Assembly (NCBI GenBank): GCA_936432065.2
Contig: OW386293.2
Location: forward strand, 103,685,795 to 103,749,794
Direction of reading: 5' to 3'
Length of the DNA stretch: 64,000 nucleotides
Origin: Rutpela maculata
Lineage: Eukaryota; Arthropoda; Insecta; Coleoptera; Cerambycidae
Shown piece after piece: positions 32,102 to 45,220 of the stretch (position 1 is the first letter of the stretch; every line of letters begins with the position of its first letter). A program made the translations under genes and the position numbers. Under the pieces are notes generated by a model. The model did no database searches and was not told where the DNA came from. It saw only the letters and a list, made by a program, of their open reading frames with translations.

Positions 32102-34235
32102 ATAGAATATCTTTTATGTATTTAATAAACCATACTTTCTTAAAACGTATATTTATTTTTATCGAATAGTTAAACTCTAAATATATAAAGGTATTTATTT
32201 ATATTTATTTCTGGTGAAATGAGCTCAACGTTTTGGATGGCATCCTGTTTGCCTCTTCGTCTCGTGTCATCTGATTTTCCTTGAACTATCAACCGTTCTA
32301 AATGGCGCCCCGCCTGGCTTTCTCCTTAAATACATCACAAGTATTGGTTGACTTGAGGAATGAGGGGCTCGGTGAATATTCCGCCATCTACGGGGGTAGC
32401 ATAGTGGGCCTACCTATGAGGCCTGAGTGCACGTGAGCCAAACAATCCAAATACAGATCAATCATTCTATATTATCTTATTGCTATATAAAGAAAAATTA
32501 GAAAATCGATAAAACTTTGCATAGACGTCTATTTTTATTTAATCTTTCGGGAGCTGATGAGTTACCGAGGGTAACTTTCTGTAGTGGCATGGAAAGTACA
32601 TTTCTTTCATTTTATTGAAAAATGTCAATAGATCTTATTTAAAGTTTATGACATTTCCGTTGACTTAACACTTGTCACGTCCACTTTCGGAAAAAATAGG
32701 CATTTTAATGTTTTTACTCAAATGTTTACTCTGTCCATTTTCGCATTTTAATCTAATAAAACAATGTGCCCTTTTTTCCACCCTCGAATGGCTATTGAAT
32801 TGCATTTTGTTGGACAAATAAGTATTACGTACCTACTGCTTTTTTTGACCCAGAACTTATATCAGCTACGGGCAGCGAATACACAAGGTATTTCTGATAT
32901 AATAATAAGACTGGAATTGGAATAAGCAGCCCCCGCGTATTGCTTAGCATCCGCGATATCCGATAATGCTACACAACTTACAGGGACATTGGAATGAAAT
33001 ATTATGATTAATAACATCCTTAGACAGGTACATAAGGATACAACACTAACACGATATGACCGACACTAGCATCCTACGGAGTAAATTTCTAAAAAAATTA
33101 TGGGAATCAACTGCAGAACAATAACTACCAACAAGCAATATCGCACATTTCGAAATAAAACATAAGCTTCCTCTGTCAGGTGTTATTAATCTTCCGACTT
33201 GTCTCGGCTAAACCACAATATGTCTTGATATATTTTTTTAACTGTCTGTCAAGTGATCAAAGTAACCACACAAAAGTCTAGAATTTTGTGTGAGGTATAG
33301 AAAAACGAGACCCAACAGTGTATTGTGGAATCCGAGCAACATCTATGGCTTCGTCAGTTCCCTTTCTCGTCTTAGTCCGAATTAAATAAGAAACTAAATT
33401 TCTAATTTACTTGAGGAAGGAATAGAATTATCGCTACGGAATAAATGCGTTCTACTCACGCGATTACCATGCCTGAAAATAGTATTCTAAGCGTGCAATA
33501 CATTTGTCAATTGGCCTGTGACATCTTCTTGGACTATCTTCATATCAATCTACTTGAAAAGCGCACCAAGAAAAATTTTGCCAAATTCTGCACAACGTTC
33601 TGGAACAAAATCTCCACTACGTGGATGTAGAAGTAATATACTAATTTCCACTCTATTTAACATTTCTTCGTAAATAGTTAAACATCTAAGGTTCAAGGCA
33701 ATTGGGAGCATCTAAAGTAAGTTTCGGTCTAGCGAAGAGCACCCGAAACTCATCAACATATACCGTAAGAAATAGTATATTTACATATTTATATTTATTA
33801 ACAATAAAACTTATTTATTCTTATTTTCCTCAGAAATGGGATGATTGTTTTTTGTGTAGTAAAAACATTGGCTGAGTCAGTAGAGTTTCGAACAAGCAAA
33901 TTCCGTATCTAAGTCTTGTATCTACTTGTGAAAAGTAAACCAGTACAGTTCGCAAATGAATGAAAAAACTTTGGAAGAATTTATTTTGCAAATGACTCTA
34001 TGACAATATAGTTTCCCGTTGAGAAATTCATCTAAATGCACACCATCCTTTTAACGATTATGTATCATGAGTGTGTTGGTCTTTTTGGCGTTGAAAAATA
34101 AATCAGTGCCATTAAAATATTCTGATATTCTGGTAAGAGCCTTCGTACTTTCAAGATTCGATAAGTCTAAATTTCTTGATGACAGCGAAGTCATGAACAT
34201 TGGTTCTGTAGTAATAATTGTTGTTACAATTCATT
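32102..34235. other. intergenic, nothing firmly recognised
   Basis: AT-rich. 32395-32425 (GAGGCCTGAGTGCACG) faintly resembles the 3' UTR of the 52.6-kb retrotransposon (GAGTGCGG after AAGGCCT). Short open frames at 33445-33630 and 34067-34252 show no homology that I recognise. Confidence 0.45.
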
Positions 34236-34306
34236 ATTTATATAGAGAATGAATACAATCAGGCCTATTATTGATCTCTGGGGGACCCCATATTTAGACC
34301 TAAGCA
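34236..34306 (-). pseudogene. Jockey/CR1-like RT fragment
   Basis: The minus strand reads YGVPQRSIIGLIVFILYINN, the RT motif after the catalytic-core turn (GVPQGSILGPLLF..YIND). Too short to place further. Confidence 0.6.
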
Positions 34307-34740
34307 ACTGTAGCTTACATAATCTACAAATTTCTCAGTTTCAAATTTTAAAGATATATATTGTTCGCGATCAAATTTAATAGTATGTAGCCCACAGATT
34401 ATCAGAAATTTTACGAGAAATTTGAAATGATTTTATATGAAACTGTTCAACTTCAATTGAATTGCTCGTCCGATTGTGTGTGTGTGTTGCTGTAAAGAAA
34501 AAACAAGAAAAAAGCAAAAAAACTGCATTATTATCGCGGCGCACACTCTTTGAACGAGAACAGCACCTAAATGGTCGAAGGTAAAGTAAAAATGCATATA
34601 TTCAAATTTGGAGAGGGGAAAACTAACTAATCAAAAAGTGACTGGAGATACTTTTTCAAAATTAATAGGTGAAAGAAGGCCTGAAAAATGACTCAAAAGA
34701 TCAGTTTTGGTCAAATCATTCAAAATATATTTGTACAAAC

Positions 34741-37447
34741 GCTGCCTAAGGAATCACTACTTCCACATATAGATTTCGTATCCAAGTTTCTTACAACAAC
34801 AAAAAATTTGATACTCTATTCGCACTTCATTATGTGGAAGTAATTGTTCATAGAACTTTAATTATATAATATTTGAAATTACACAGCCACACAAAAAAAA
34901 ATAAAGTGTCTTGACCCCAGATACTGACTAGGTAGACTTTATGTTTTTAGGGTCGCTGAATCCGAATCCGGGGTCCATTTGATCCCATGTCATCAGGTTT
35001 AAGGTCATTTGAATGTCAAATTGAGATATGACCGTGAAAAATTCCGTAAAAAATTTATGTTTTTGTTTTTGAGGTTGCTGAATCCGAATCCTGGGTTTAT
35101 TTGATACAATCATGTCAGAATCAAGGTCAAATGAAGGTCGAACACATGAAATTCAATAATACAATCTTTTTTGACCCCGGATTCTGAAAAAGCAGAAAAT
35201 TTTACGTCCAAATACATCCTGAACGGTTCATGGAACCGATTTCTTAGGTCATTTGTTGGTTATCAAGCGGTCAAATGCTTATTTTCCATTTCTTCCTAGT
35301 GACCTTCAAGTTTTTGTGGTCGCTTATTACGATCCCGGTATCCATTTGATACCATGACGTATAAACCAAGGTCAATCGAAGGTCAAATGCCATAATTCGA
35401 ATGATATAAATTTTTTAACCCCGTATTCTCAAAGAACAAAAAAATCTTACGTCCAAATACGTCTTGATCCGAGTCGAACCGAACTTTGGGTTTCATATGG
35501 AGGTATTAAACTATTTTGAGATGTTTTAAACTATATTTTTAAGTCCAAAGACCTAAATCCAAATCTGCTGAAATCAATAGCCTCAAAATTCAATAACCCA
35601 TTAACCTAATAGCTCTAAAAACCTGATCCCGTAACTATAAAATGGGGATAACAGACGATGAAAGCTGATGAATCCGTTTACTCGAATGACTACATTGCTC
35701 AATAATCCCATAACCGAGTAACCCCATAATTTTATTACTTAGTCTCTCATAGCAAAAATCCTGTTCTTTATAATTAAAGTTGTTGAGCTTCACAACTCCA
35801 AACCATGCCACTGTAATTATGGAACTCATTTTCTCGCTCTGCAACTTATCATGAAATTTCTTTGCATGGAACAACCTTTACACCCAAATCAGCATAGCAC
35901 TTGTGTCTGCATCCAGGGCACCTCCTCGCGGTGACGGCGGGCAACGGAGTAAGCCCGTTATGATGTACAAAATCCGTTCACGCAACCTCCTCGTGGTGTA
36001 CATCGAGTAACGCTAATGCTGACGGTTTCACAATTCAGTTGAAAGATTCAAAAGAAATCTGTATTTGACCTGTAGATAATCTTTCAGGGTCCAAAAAATT
36101 ATATCATTCGAATTATAGCGTTTGACCTCAGTTTATACATCATGGTATCAAATGGATACCGGGATCGTGATAAGCGACCACAAAAACTTAAAGGTCACTA
36201 GTCATAGACGCAAGTTTTGATTTACAATCGATATATCAGCTAAGAAATGGAAAATAAGCATTTGACCGCTTGATAACTAACAAATGACCTAGGAAATCGG
36301 TTCCATAAACTGTTCAGGATGTATTTGGACGTACAATTTTCTGCTTTTTCAGAATCCGGGGTCAAAAAAGATTGTATTATTGAATTTTATGTGTTTGACC
36401 TTCATTTGACCTTCATTCTGACATTATGGTATCAAATAAACCCCGGATTCGGATTCAGCAACCTCAAAAACATAAACATAATTTTTTTACGGAATTTTTC
36501 ATGGTCATATCTCAATTTGACCTTTAAATGACCTTAAACCTGATGACATGGGATCAAATAAACCGCGGATTCGGATTCAGCACCCTAAAAAACATAAACG
36601 TAAATTTTGTACGGAATTTTTCACGGTCATATCTCAATTTGACCTTCAAATGACCTTAAACCTAATGACATGGGATCAAATGGACCCCGGATTCGGATTC
36701 AGCGACCCGAAAAACATGAAGTCTACCTAGTCAGTCTCTGGGGTCAAGACACTTTATTTTTTTTGTGTGGCTGTGTTATTTACCGCAAAAACTCTTAAAA
36801 CGATATGCCACATAGTGCGGATGGGATAGCTGATACCGAAAAAATAATGATTAATAAAATAATGATAAATAAAATAATGATAATAAAAAAAATTTAGGCA
36901 TTTGGTTCTTATACACGCCCTAAATCATTATTTTATTTTTGTACCTCCTTTAATAATGGGGTGGGTCTGATGTCAAAAAAGTTTTGTGACTTTGGCTTCT
37001 TGTACATACACGATATCCCGATTTTATGTACTCTTACTTGCTTGGCCCTAAGGCTTTCGCAGAGCTGGTGATGACTTGTAGATTGGTTTTCGAGTTTTCT
37101 TCTGCGTTGACCATCTTATCGTGGTCTTCTTCTGAAGCAAAGCGCTAGTCTATAAGTTTCACTTGCTTGCTTTAGTAATTTACCCCATTTATCCCCCAAC
37201 CTTTCAACGAAATAAAATTAAAATCAAAATATCTAGTTCCAGATCTCATTAAATTAGACAGCTCTACTAAACTTCAAGCCAATATCAAAAATCGTTCCAG
37301 AGTAATTGTGCGCACAAAAATATGTTAGAGACAGACAGAATGTTTTTTGTTCAAACTTAATATCTTGATGTTGCCACGACAGTTTGAGCTTATTTGAACA
37401 AAAAAACACATTTTTTTACTATACTCCGCTACGTGAATGTGGAAGTA
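34741..37447 (+). repeat. repeat family A, copy A1, split by fold-back element FB2
   Basis: 34741-34880 (GCTGCCTAAGGAATCACTAC, then ACTTCCACAT) and 36777-37447 match the two sides of the uninterrupted copy A3 (60040-60686, inverted). Shared landmarks on the right are AAAACGATATNCCACAT, CTAATTCATTATTTT-like A-rich sequence, TACCCCATTTATCCCCCAAC, TTCCAGAGTAATTGTGCGC and the end ATGTGGAAGTAA. No gene. Confidence 0.8.
34881..36776. mobile_element. 1.9-kb fold-back element (FB2)
   Basis: Left tip ACACAGCCACACAAAAAAAA and right tip, read inward, the same sequence. Arms 34881-35480 and 36060-36776 are inverted copies containing repeated words such as CCCCGGATTCGGATTCAGC and CATATCTCAATTTGACCT; the right arm has one more subrepeat than the left. 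The loop (35481-36059) contains CCTCCTCGCGGTGACGG and a related CCTCCTCGTGGTGTAC. Tips match FB1 although the arms do not. No transposase. Confidence 0.82.
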
Positions 37448-37589
37448 ATTTATAGTTCTTTGAAAGTAAATCTGCTTACAGATGGTAAAGAGGATTGATT
37501 ACAAGGCATTAACACCCTTTCTGTGAAACTATTAGCTAACAGCGACATAAAAACATGTTGTACGTGCAATATGCACTCCTATATTGTCC

Positions 37590-37655
37590 ATGAAAGAATA
37601 AATAATAAAGGTCCCAAGATACTTCCTTGAGGAAAGCCAGTGGAAACTGTAAGAG
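37590..37655 (-). pseudogene. Jockey/CR1-like RT fragment
   Basis: Minus strand reads GFPQGSILGPLLFIL, the same RT motif as at 34.2 kb. Neighbouring frames are too decayed to extend. Confidence 0.65.
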
Positions 37656-38988
37656 GGCTAGACCAAAAGTTTTTACCAGCATTCCTTAATACGGGGCGAT
37701 TTATCACGACATGCGGAAAATTTATCAGCAGGTTGTCACCACCGAAAGGAGTTAAAACATGAAAAATAAAAAAAATATGACCAAAAAAATACCTTATTTT
37801 TATTTATTGGAATGCGCCGCCAATGACTTTAACCAATCTAACGTAACGCGGTCCAACCATATCACTTCCCCTCCCCCTTATCAGACTTGGGACTGACAAA
37901 GCTGGAGAGGGTAGAGGTGACTTTTTGGTTTTAATCATACTACAAAAATAGCAAAATAAGTCGGGAAGATATTGATCCAATGCCAGTGAACTCTACAACA
38001 GTGAACTCTACAACAACGAATTTAAAAGATATTTACTTAAACCCGTCCATAACACAAAACACCAAACTTCCGCTTTTTCATCTGCCGTGGGGTCCTTTGT
38101 TCAACCGAAAGTAAAAAACGCGGCACTTTGACCGCACGCGCCAATTAAGGAAATGTAAACATCTCCGATATATTCTTCCACAAGTAAATCCACTGCCCTA
38201 TTACTGACCTCACACAAATAACAGTAGCGTATAAGCGCAAGTTTTAATGCAACAAAAATTACTAAATTACCTCGGATCGAGGTAATTACAGGGACCCACG
38301 TAGAAGACTAGTACACCATTTTATTTTCCGCATGTCATGGCACATCATCATGTATAACAGGTTGGGTTCGTTAACTCAAATAAAATGTTATTCATATTTG
38401 AGAAAATAATTTTTAAACTATTAGAGTTGCATAATGCAAAGAAAGAAACGGGGATAGAGAGAGAGAGGCAATAATACATTGACCATTTGCACATGGTTTT
38501 AACAAATGTGACGGCCAGTATATACACACCCATATACAGTAGAATATTACTTACGGTGATAATACTCTTCGCTTGTCTAATAGTAATTATAAATTTCAAC
38601 TGAAAGTGAATCTTGCATTAGCATTTCGCAAATTCCATTTGTACAACTTTGTCAGCGCCGGTAGATTTCATTCTCAAAGAGCAGAATTAATTCCGACTCG
38701 AGATAATCTTCCGTCATCCCATCCGTATATGATTCACAACATAATTTGAATAATTTATTCGTATTTAATTTGTAAACAGTTATGTAATTATTGAACGTCG
38801 ACGTATCCTAATTTAAATATGTTCATCTCTGTGTCGAAATGAAAATTTAGATGGATCTTGCCTATTGGGATTCAATAAATAAAAAAATAGTCTCTAGAAG
38901 TATTACAGAAGTCTGGTGCTACTAGATTAAATTGAAGTCATGTCCAATATTTTCAAAATTGTTGTATTTAATAAAGAAGCAGACAGCA
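37656..38988. other. intergenic, nothing recognised
   Basis: AT-rich with a GA-rich stretch (38455-38468). No gene or repeat end placed. Confidence 0.45.
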
Positions 38989-38990
38989 TA

Positions 38991-40897
38991 CAATGTGTTT
39001 CAGGTATGCGGTCATTAATTTCTAGTGGTAATTCTACATAAAAAAATATGGAAAAAGTTGATATAAACCTGGGTCCGGAAATCCCTCCTAACGGCGCTGC
39101 GGGCTCTAAAAGGGGCGCTCAAAATTAACATTTTATTTAATATCTCAGGAACCCTTTAAGCTACAGAGACTAGTTTTTGCACGTGATTCAATATCAATAA
39201 AGGTTATTATTTGATGCTATACACCAATGGTAAATTCAATCAGGGGTGCACAAAAGGGGGAACTTAGCCCCCCCCCCCAATTTTCTAATGTGAATTTCTG
39301 TGATTGTCCCATCGGAATATGATTCCTTGGCTATAAATACACAAAAAAAGTTATCTTGTTGTAACGCCGTACGAATTTTTCCAGTCTTCTTGCGTAAACA
39401 GAATTTTTTAAATGAAATCATCATTTTCTTTACATTTTCGCAAGTGTCATGGAGAGAAGGTCATCTATTGATCTGCACTTGCAAAAATTGACACCGTGTT
39501 TTTTTGTCTGTAAAAACTTCTTACCACTGATCAACTTACATGGCTTTTTATTACTTAATTGGTCGTTATTGGTTTCTAATATTGAATTATCATTAATGAC
39601 ATAAAAGTTAAGGTTCTCATTACGCAGTCTTTAATAAGAGAATTTCAATTTTTATTTAATATGAGTTACATTTTAGAAGAACAGGCCTATATTAATTTAT
39701 TCTACGGTCGAGCCTGGGGTAGTAATGCTGAAGCAAGAAGATTGTACGAAGAAGTTTTCCCAAATAGAAGAGTACCTTGCGAAAGATTTTTTGTAAGTGT
39801 AGATCGTTCGTTACGAGAAAGGGGATAATAGAAGAAAGAGGTAAGTTCTGCTCAGACGAGGAGAATTCTGATCCAGATCGTTATGTCAGCTACAGTGACT
39901 AGTTTTTGCACGTGATTCAATGTTATTAATAAAGGTTATTATCTGATGCTATACACCAAGGTGAATTCAGAAACAGAAGAAGCAATAGTATCAGTAATCA
40001 GTACGAGAATGCTAGCGTTACAGGAAGGTGTGTCAGCATCGTCTATTGGAGGGTGTTACATGAATAATTACTACAACATTTAAAGCAAGCACCCAAACCA
40101 GAAGATTTACCAAGAAAGGAGGCCTTCTGCCGATGGCTTGTGCGAAAATGTGAAGAAAATGCTGAATTTATTTAAAAAATTTTGTTAACGAACGAAGCGG
40201 AGTTTACGCGGGATGATGTTGTCAATTTTCACAAAAATCACATGTGGGCGGAAGAAAATCCTCATGCTTTCTTTTAGTTCAGGCACGAAGAAAAATTTTC
40301 CATCAACGCTTGGGTAGGTATAATTGGCAACAGATTATTAGGACCATTTGTTTTGCCTAATGGATTGAATGGGTTAAATTATCTCGATTTTTTAAGAAAC
40401 AATTTAGGAGATCTCATGAAGAATGTGCGTATGAGACCAGAAGGATAATGTGGTTCTGCACGATGGTGCACCTCCCCATTTTAGAGTAGTTGCTCGAAGT
40501 TATTTAAATGTAGTTTACCCCAATGGGTGGATTGGCAGAAACGGATCAGTAGCTTGCCCCATCCTCGATCCCCTGACCTAAATCCTCCTGACTATTTCCT
40601 CTGGGGTTATTAGAAAAGCTTTCTCTACTAACTCCTGTGACAAATCCTGAAGAGTTACGTGACCGTGCAGCAATGGGGTGCGAAACTATCAGGAGCATGC
40701 CAGGAATTTTCCAATAGATCTTTGCTTCAATGAATCGCCCTGAGATATTAAATAAAATGTTAATTTTGTGTGCCCCCTTCACGGCTCGCAGCGCCCTTAG
40801 GACGGATTTCCGGACCCATGTTTATATGAATTTTTTTTCACATTTTTTATGTAGAATCACCACTAGAAATTAATGACCGCATACCTGAAACACCCTG
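38991..40897 (+). mobile_element. dead Tc1/mariner-superfamily transposon
   Basis: TA at 38989-38990 and 40898-40899 flank inverted ends: GTGTTTCAGGTATGCGGTCA on the left and its complement on the right, with GGGTCCGGAAATCC further in. The inverted match extends ~130 bp with few changes. Length 1907 bp and TA target site fit IS630-Tc1-mariner. Confidence 0.85.
39661..40760 (+). pseudogene. Tc1/mariner-type DDE transposase pseudogene
   Basis: Starts ATG AGT TAC with a helix-turn-helix region GSNAEARRLYEEVFPNRR followed by VPCERFF, like the insect DUF4817-type N-terminus (N..A.R.Y.E.FPNRR.P....F). The C-terminal end near 40450-40560 reads HDGAPPHF, YPNGWIGRNG and CPILDPLT, matching the DDE_3 catalytic block DGAPPH......WIGR.GP..WP.RSPDL. 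Between these, several frameshifts and stops (first TAG/TAA near 39825) destroy the frame. The left ~670 bp of the element before the ATG carries no coding signal. Confidence 0.75.
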
Positions 40898-40899
40898 TA

Positions 40900-42870
40900 T
40901 ATCTACGATATTGTCGTGTCGTAGCTGGAGATCCAGTATATGACAGACAGTGTAAATAAATCGGTTATTATTAGACAAATCGATTTCAAATATTTTCTCA
41001 GCTATGAAACTCTTCAAAGAGCATTTTTCATGATTTTCAATATATTTTCAAACTGTCCACTCAAAAATGAGATTTTTCTACATTTTACTTAGAGGTACTT
41101 AGAGATACAGCAAAAATGTATTAAAACAAGTTGTTCAGAATCAGGAAATACTCCAGATCCTGAATTTCATCAAAATATGCGAATTTAATAGGGTTCTTCC
41201 TCTAGTCAACACAAATTTTCTTTCCAAATTTCATTACAATCAGAATTTTCTTTCTTGAGTTATCGTGCTTACAAGAAACGTGACGGACAGACAGACAGAC
41301 GGACATTTTGAAAGTTGTTCAGAATTCGTTCACTAACACAATGACTGAGCTGGGCAAATATGTACTTACAAATACCTCATAAGTATTTAAATACTTGAAA
41401 GTATTTAAATACCAAGTATTTAAATACTTCTTGCAACAGGTATTTGTATTTATACTTGCAAATACTTTATCTGAAATATTTACTACTTAGTATTTGTGAA
41501 AATGATCCTAAAGTATTTATAAATACTTAAACTATTTAAATAACTGAGAAGTATTTAAATACTTCTAAAAAAGTATTTAAATCCTTTTCTGACAGTATTT
41601 AAATACTTTCAGAAGTATTTGAATCTCAATAGTATTTAAATAAATACAACAAATATAATCAAATACACCAGGCGGGAGAAAGGCAGATACTCGTCAAGAA
41701 TCAAGACATGTACTATACTCACAAACAACTATACTATGTAGTTAATAAACACATTGCATTATTCAGTCTTCAGTCATTCACGTCTTAATTCCCAAAAAGT
41801 TGGTCGAGAGCAGACATAGACAGTAAGTGTTAATTGTTAAGGTTAGGCTTTTGCAGAGTGAGAGAGAAATATGCGTTTATTTTGGTTTATTATAAATAGT
41901 TAAATAACCAAATATACTATAATCTTTAAAACTGTTTTAAATAATTGCTATTGTTCTAACGAATACAACTATTTTTTTTTGTAAATTTCTGTTGTACTTG
42001 AATATCGTAGTTTGTCGATGAAAATATAGTTCCTAATTTCATTATTAAAGTATGGCATTTAACTATATACAAAGTTTATGATAAAAACTGTATATGGTTG
42101 TATTCCTTAGAGCAATGGGGAGTAATTGAAACTATTTTAAGGATTATACCATTTATGATTTTTTAAATATTTATAATAACCCGAAAATAAATGCATATGT
42201 TTCCCTCTCACTCTGCATGTATATGTTTTGTGATTGTGACAGAGAACAGTTGAACTAGTGCCATAGCCTGTGTGCTTTATTTGGGTATTTGCAGAAGACG
42301 CAAAGGTCTAGCTCTACGAATAAGTAAAAGTCTAATACCCAACTAGAACTGATTAAGTATAGAGATATTAAAATAGTGTTGTAGAAGTTCATGAAAGTCA
42401 TGAAACCTAAAATTTAGACACCTCAAATAGTCAAATAGTATTTAATATAATAATAATAATGATAATGATAATATTAAGACTATTGATTTCTACAAAAATA
42501 GAAAATACAATTTGGCGAAGTTTAGCCATTAAGGGCTATTTTTACACTTAACTATGCTTCAAAATGTTTCAGTGTTATCAAAGTATTTAAATATTCAGAA
42601 ATTATTTAAATACTAAGTTTAAACTATTTAATTACTCTTGTTATTTATTATTTAAATACTTTTATCTTTTGAAAATACTTAAATACTTTCAATTTTCTGA
42701 AAGTATTTAGTATTTAATATTTAAATACTTTTTCAAAGTATTTGCTCAGCTCTGCACAATGATATGAAAACTTTTTGTCTGCGAGCGATATTTACGGTTT
42801 TAGAAATGTACCGATCAAATGCAATATACTCTTTGTTTTCGTATTTGCGAAGAGTATAATAATGCATAAC
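40900..42870 (+). repeat. dispersed repeat family C, split by hAT-like element
   Basis: 41040-41336 and 42763-42870 together match 27980-28369 inverted. The junction corresponds to one continuous site in that copy. Contains a GACAGACAGACGGAC run (41285-41305). Confidence 0.7.
41345..42754. mobile_element. 1410-bp hAT-like non-autonomous element
   Basis: CACAATGA at 41337-41344 and 42755-42762 is a perfect 8-bp target duplication. Ends are CTGAGCTGGGCAAATA and, read inward from the right, CAGAGCTGAGCAAATA. Both subterminal regions (41360-41660 and 42575-42740) are packed with AAGTATTTAAATACTT-type palindromes. The centre has no open frame for a transposase. Confidence 0.85.
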
Positions 42871-43989
42871 AGGTATACAATTATGAATAAATTAATTTAA
42901 TCCATCTTTTCTAAGTTAAAGTTCAGAAGTGGAAAAATGTAAAAACTTATTTTTTAAGTACAATAATCTACTATATCTAGACTGTATCTTGGTTACTATT
43001 GATCACATAAACTTCTATTGCAGACCATTTAAACAAGAATGCTGCTAGGTTCCTATTTGTCGTAGAGAATTTTACCATTTCAACGGGCGTAAAGTCAGCT
43101 TTCACTTTAATATAATAATGTTTATACCTAAATTCACTCAGAAAAAAGTTACAGGACGAAATTTAAAAAAAAAATAGTAAAAATTAGCAAAAAAAGTTAA
43201 AAGTTGCAAACTTTGAAAAGCTATATCTCGGACACTTTTAATCGTAAAATTTTTTACAAAATCTCATTTTAACGGGTAAAACGCCAGCTTTTTTATGCAG
43301 CAATGTCTATGCCTAAATGTACCAGAAAAAAGTTACAGGCTAAAATATACAAAAATAAAAAATTGCATTTTTTCGTTTTTTTGTTTTGTTTTTTGGACGT
43401 ATTTTTGTAAAAAAAAAATTTGACTTCTGAAATCTATTGGAAATTTAATTCTCTACAAATTTTCTATTGACGCGTTTATAGAAAAAATGCATACTTTTCG
43501 AGCAAAACTCAAAAATGTGAAAAGTGGACCTTTTTACTTCAATCTCTAAAACGCAGCCCTTTAAGTGGTAGCACTCCGCGGATTTCTCATATTTTGAGGT
43601 CAATTGAACATAAGAAACAATAAAAACCCTTTAACGTTTTAGTTCCTTTATACAGTACATAGACAATAGACTAGAAGGAGACATTTGAGAACCACTGCTT
43701 TTTTGGGTCAATGGACATATAGTTCCGAATCATAGAAGTTTCTTAGTTACTTTTAAAAAGATATAAAAAATTGTAATAATTATCGACTTGTATACTCGCC
43801 GCCACGCGGTCTCAAACAAAGAAGCGCGACACTTTGATGGGACCTCATTAGCGTGTTTGATAGTCAAAGGCGTCGACATACGCGACGATAATAAATCCTA
43901 CCCCAACATTCCAGCAGTTCTCAAACAATATTACTTTTTCGAATTTTTTTGTTTATTTTTTTCTTCAAAACTATGGGTTTTAGACCCCA
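42871..43989. other. intergenic with a ~190-bp tandem duplication
   Basis: Around 43075 and 43263 the phrase ATTT(C/T)AACGGG and the downstream CAGAAAAAAGTTACAGG repeat with ~190-bp spacing. No gene recognised. Confidence 0.55.
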
Positions 43990-44110
43990 TGGGGTAGTAA
44001 TGCTGAAGCAAAAAGATTATAAAATACTATCCCATAAGGTTTTTTGTTTGCCTAGTTCTTCCCCACCACCAGTTTTTTTAATGACATGAAACTGATTACA
44101 CCCTGTATAT
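43990..44110 (+). mobile_element. fragment of Tc1/mariner-superfamily element
   Basis: GGGGTAGTAATGCTGAAGCA matches the transposase N-terminus at 39717 and the fragment ends ACACCCTGTA, the terminus type seen at 40891. A short deletion derivative. Confidence 0.6.
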
Positions 44111-45000
44111 GATTTTTTGGTACTTTTAATTTCTTTCTATAGCTATCGAATATTATATATTAACAAAAATCAGCTTGGTATTATTCATGTCTAGGTAACC
44201 CCCAACTGTCGAGTATAAAGCCTTGACTATATTGTAACAGATATAAGAGAAAATCAGCTAGAAAATATGTTTCGAGTGCCTGTAATAAATAAAACTCAAT
44301 TTTCAACAAATTTGTGCAGGATTTAACTTCCAAGCGTGATTGGCTAATCTCAATGGCTTTGAACTGTATTCAGTTAACTTGACTAATCTAATTGGAACTC
44401 TCGCACTCATGGCATCTGTGGCATAGCAGGCCTGTCTTTGGTGAAGTGCCGTTCGTTAAAAAAATGGTAACTGTTCCGGATTGTCTGTTGGAACTAATCA
44501 GATAAAAAATCATGCCAACAATTTTAAATTTCCAATGAGGCAATATATAGGTTGCTGCCAAGGAATGACGTATTGTATGATCAGTTCATGTATAAATTTC
44601 ATTAATATCCCCAAGGTATGGTTTATTAGACACGAATTCCGCTTTTTCTACACATAGGTCATCTGTTCTGTTAAACTCCCTAAAGGCATTATGCAACATG
44701 GATAGTCACCGTGTCCAATCCAATATCCATTAAAATACAACTAGCAAAACGCTGTTTCATATATTTGGCATACATACTGTTAAAAATATGTGCATTAACG
44801 GATATATGCATTTTTATTACCTATTAAAGACAACGAAATTTTTATGATGTACAGGTTGGTTTATTATTAACTCTATGAAAAATTTCAACTTCTGGAAGCT
44901 GTTGAAACTTTTAAAAAATATATATGAATGCATTATCCGTTCGTTAATTGAGCGAAATTCAGAAAAAACGAGACGGCATTTATGAAACTATTACTATTAT
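44111..45000. other. intergenic, nothing recognised
   Basis: AT-rich; no gene or repeat placed. Confidence 0.45.
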
Positions 45001-45215
45001 ACAGGGTGTTTCGCTAAACCAACCCAGACCAAAAAACAATATTAAAAATTGCCGAATTTTTCTCCCTCTGATAAAGTAAATCAATAGCATAAAATATGTT
45101 CTGGTTCCAAAATAACTATAAAAATACTTATTTAGCGGAGAACAGTTTTCAGATGCGCTATTACATACATAAATATAACATTATTACAAATGAATGTATA
45201 CTACTATATCTACTT
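45001..45215. repeat. element terminus TACAGGGTGTTTC and adjoining repeat
   Basis: TA plus CAGGGTGTTTCGCTAAACC looks like a Tc1/mariner-type end. About 45040-45200 recurs inverted at 49215-49390 and 51530-51690. Confidence 0.55.
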
Positions 45216-45220
45216 AATTT

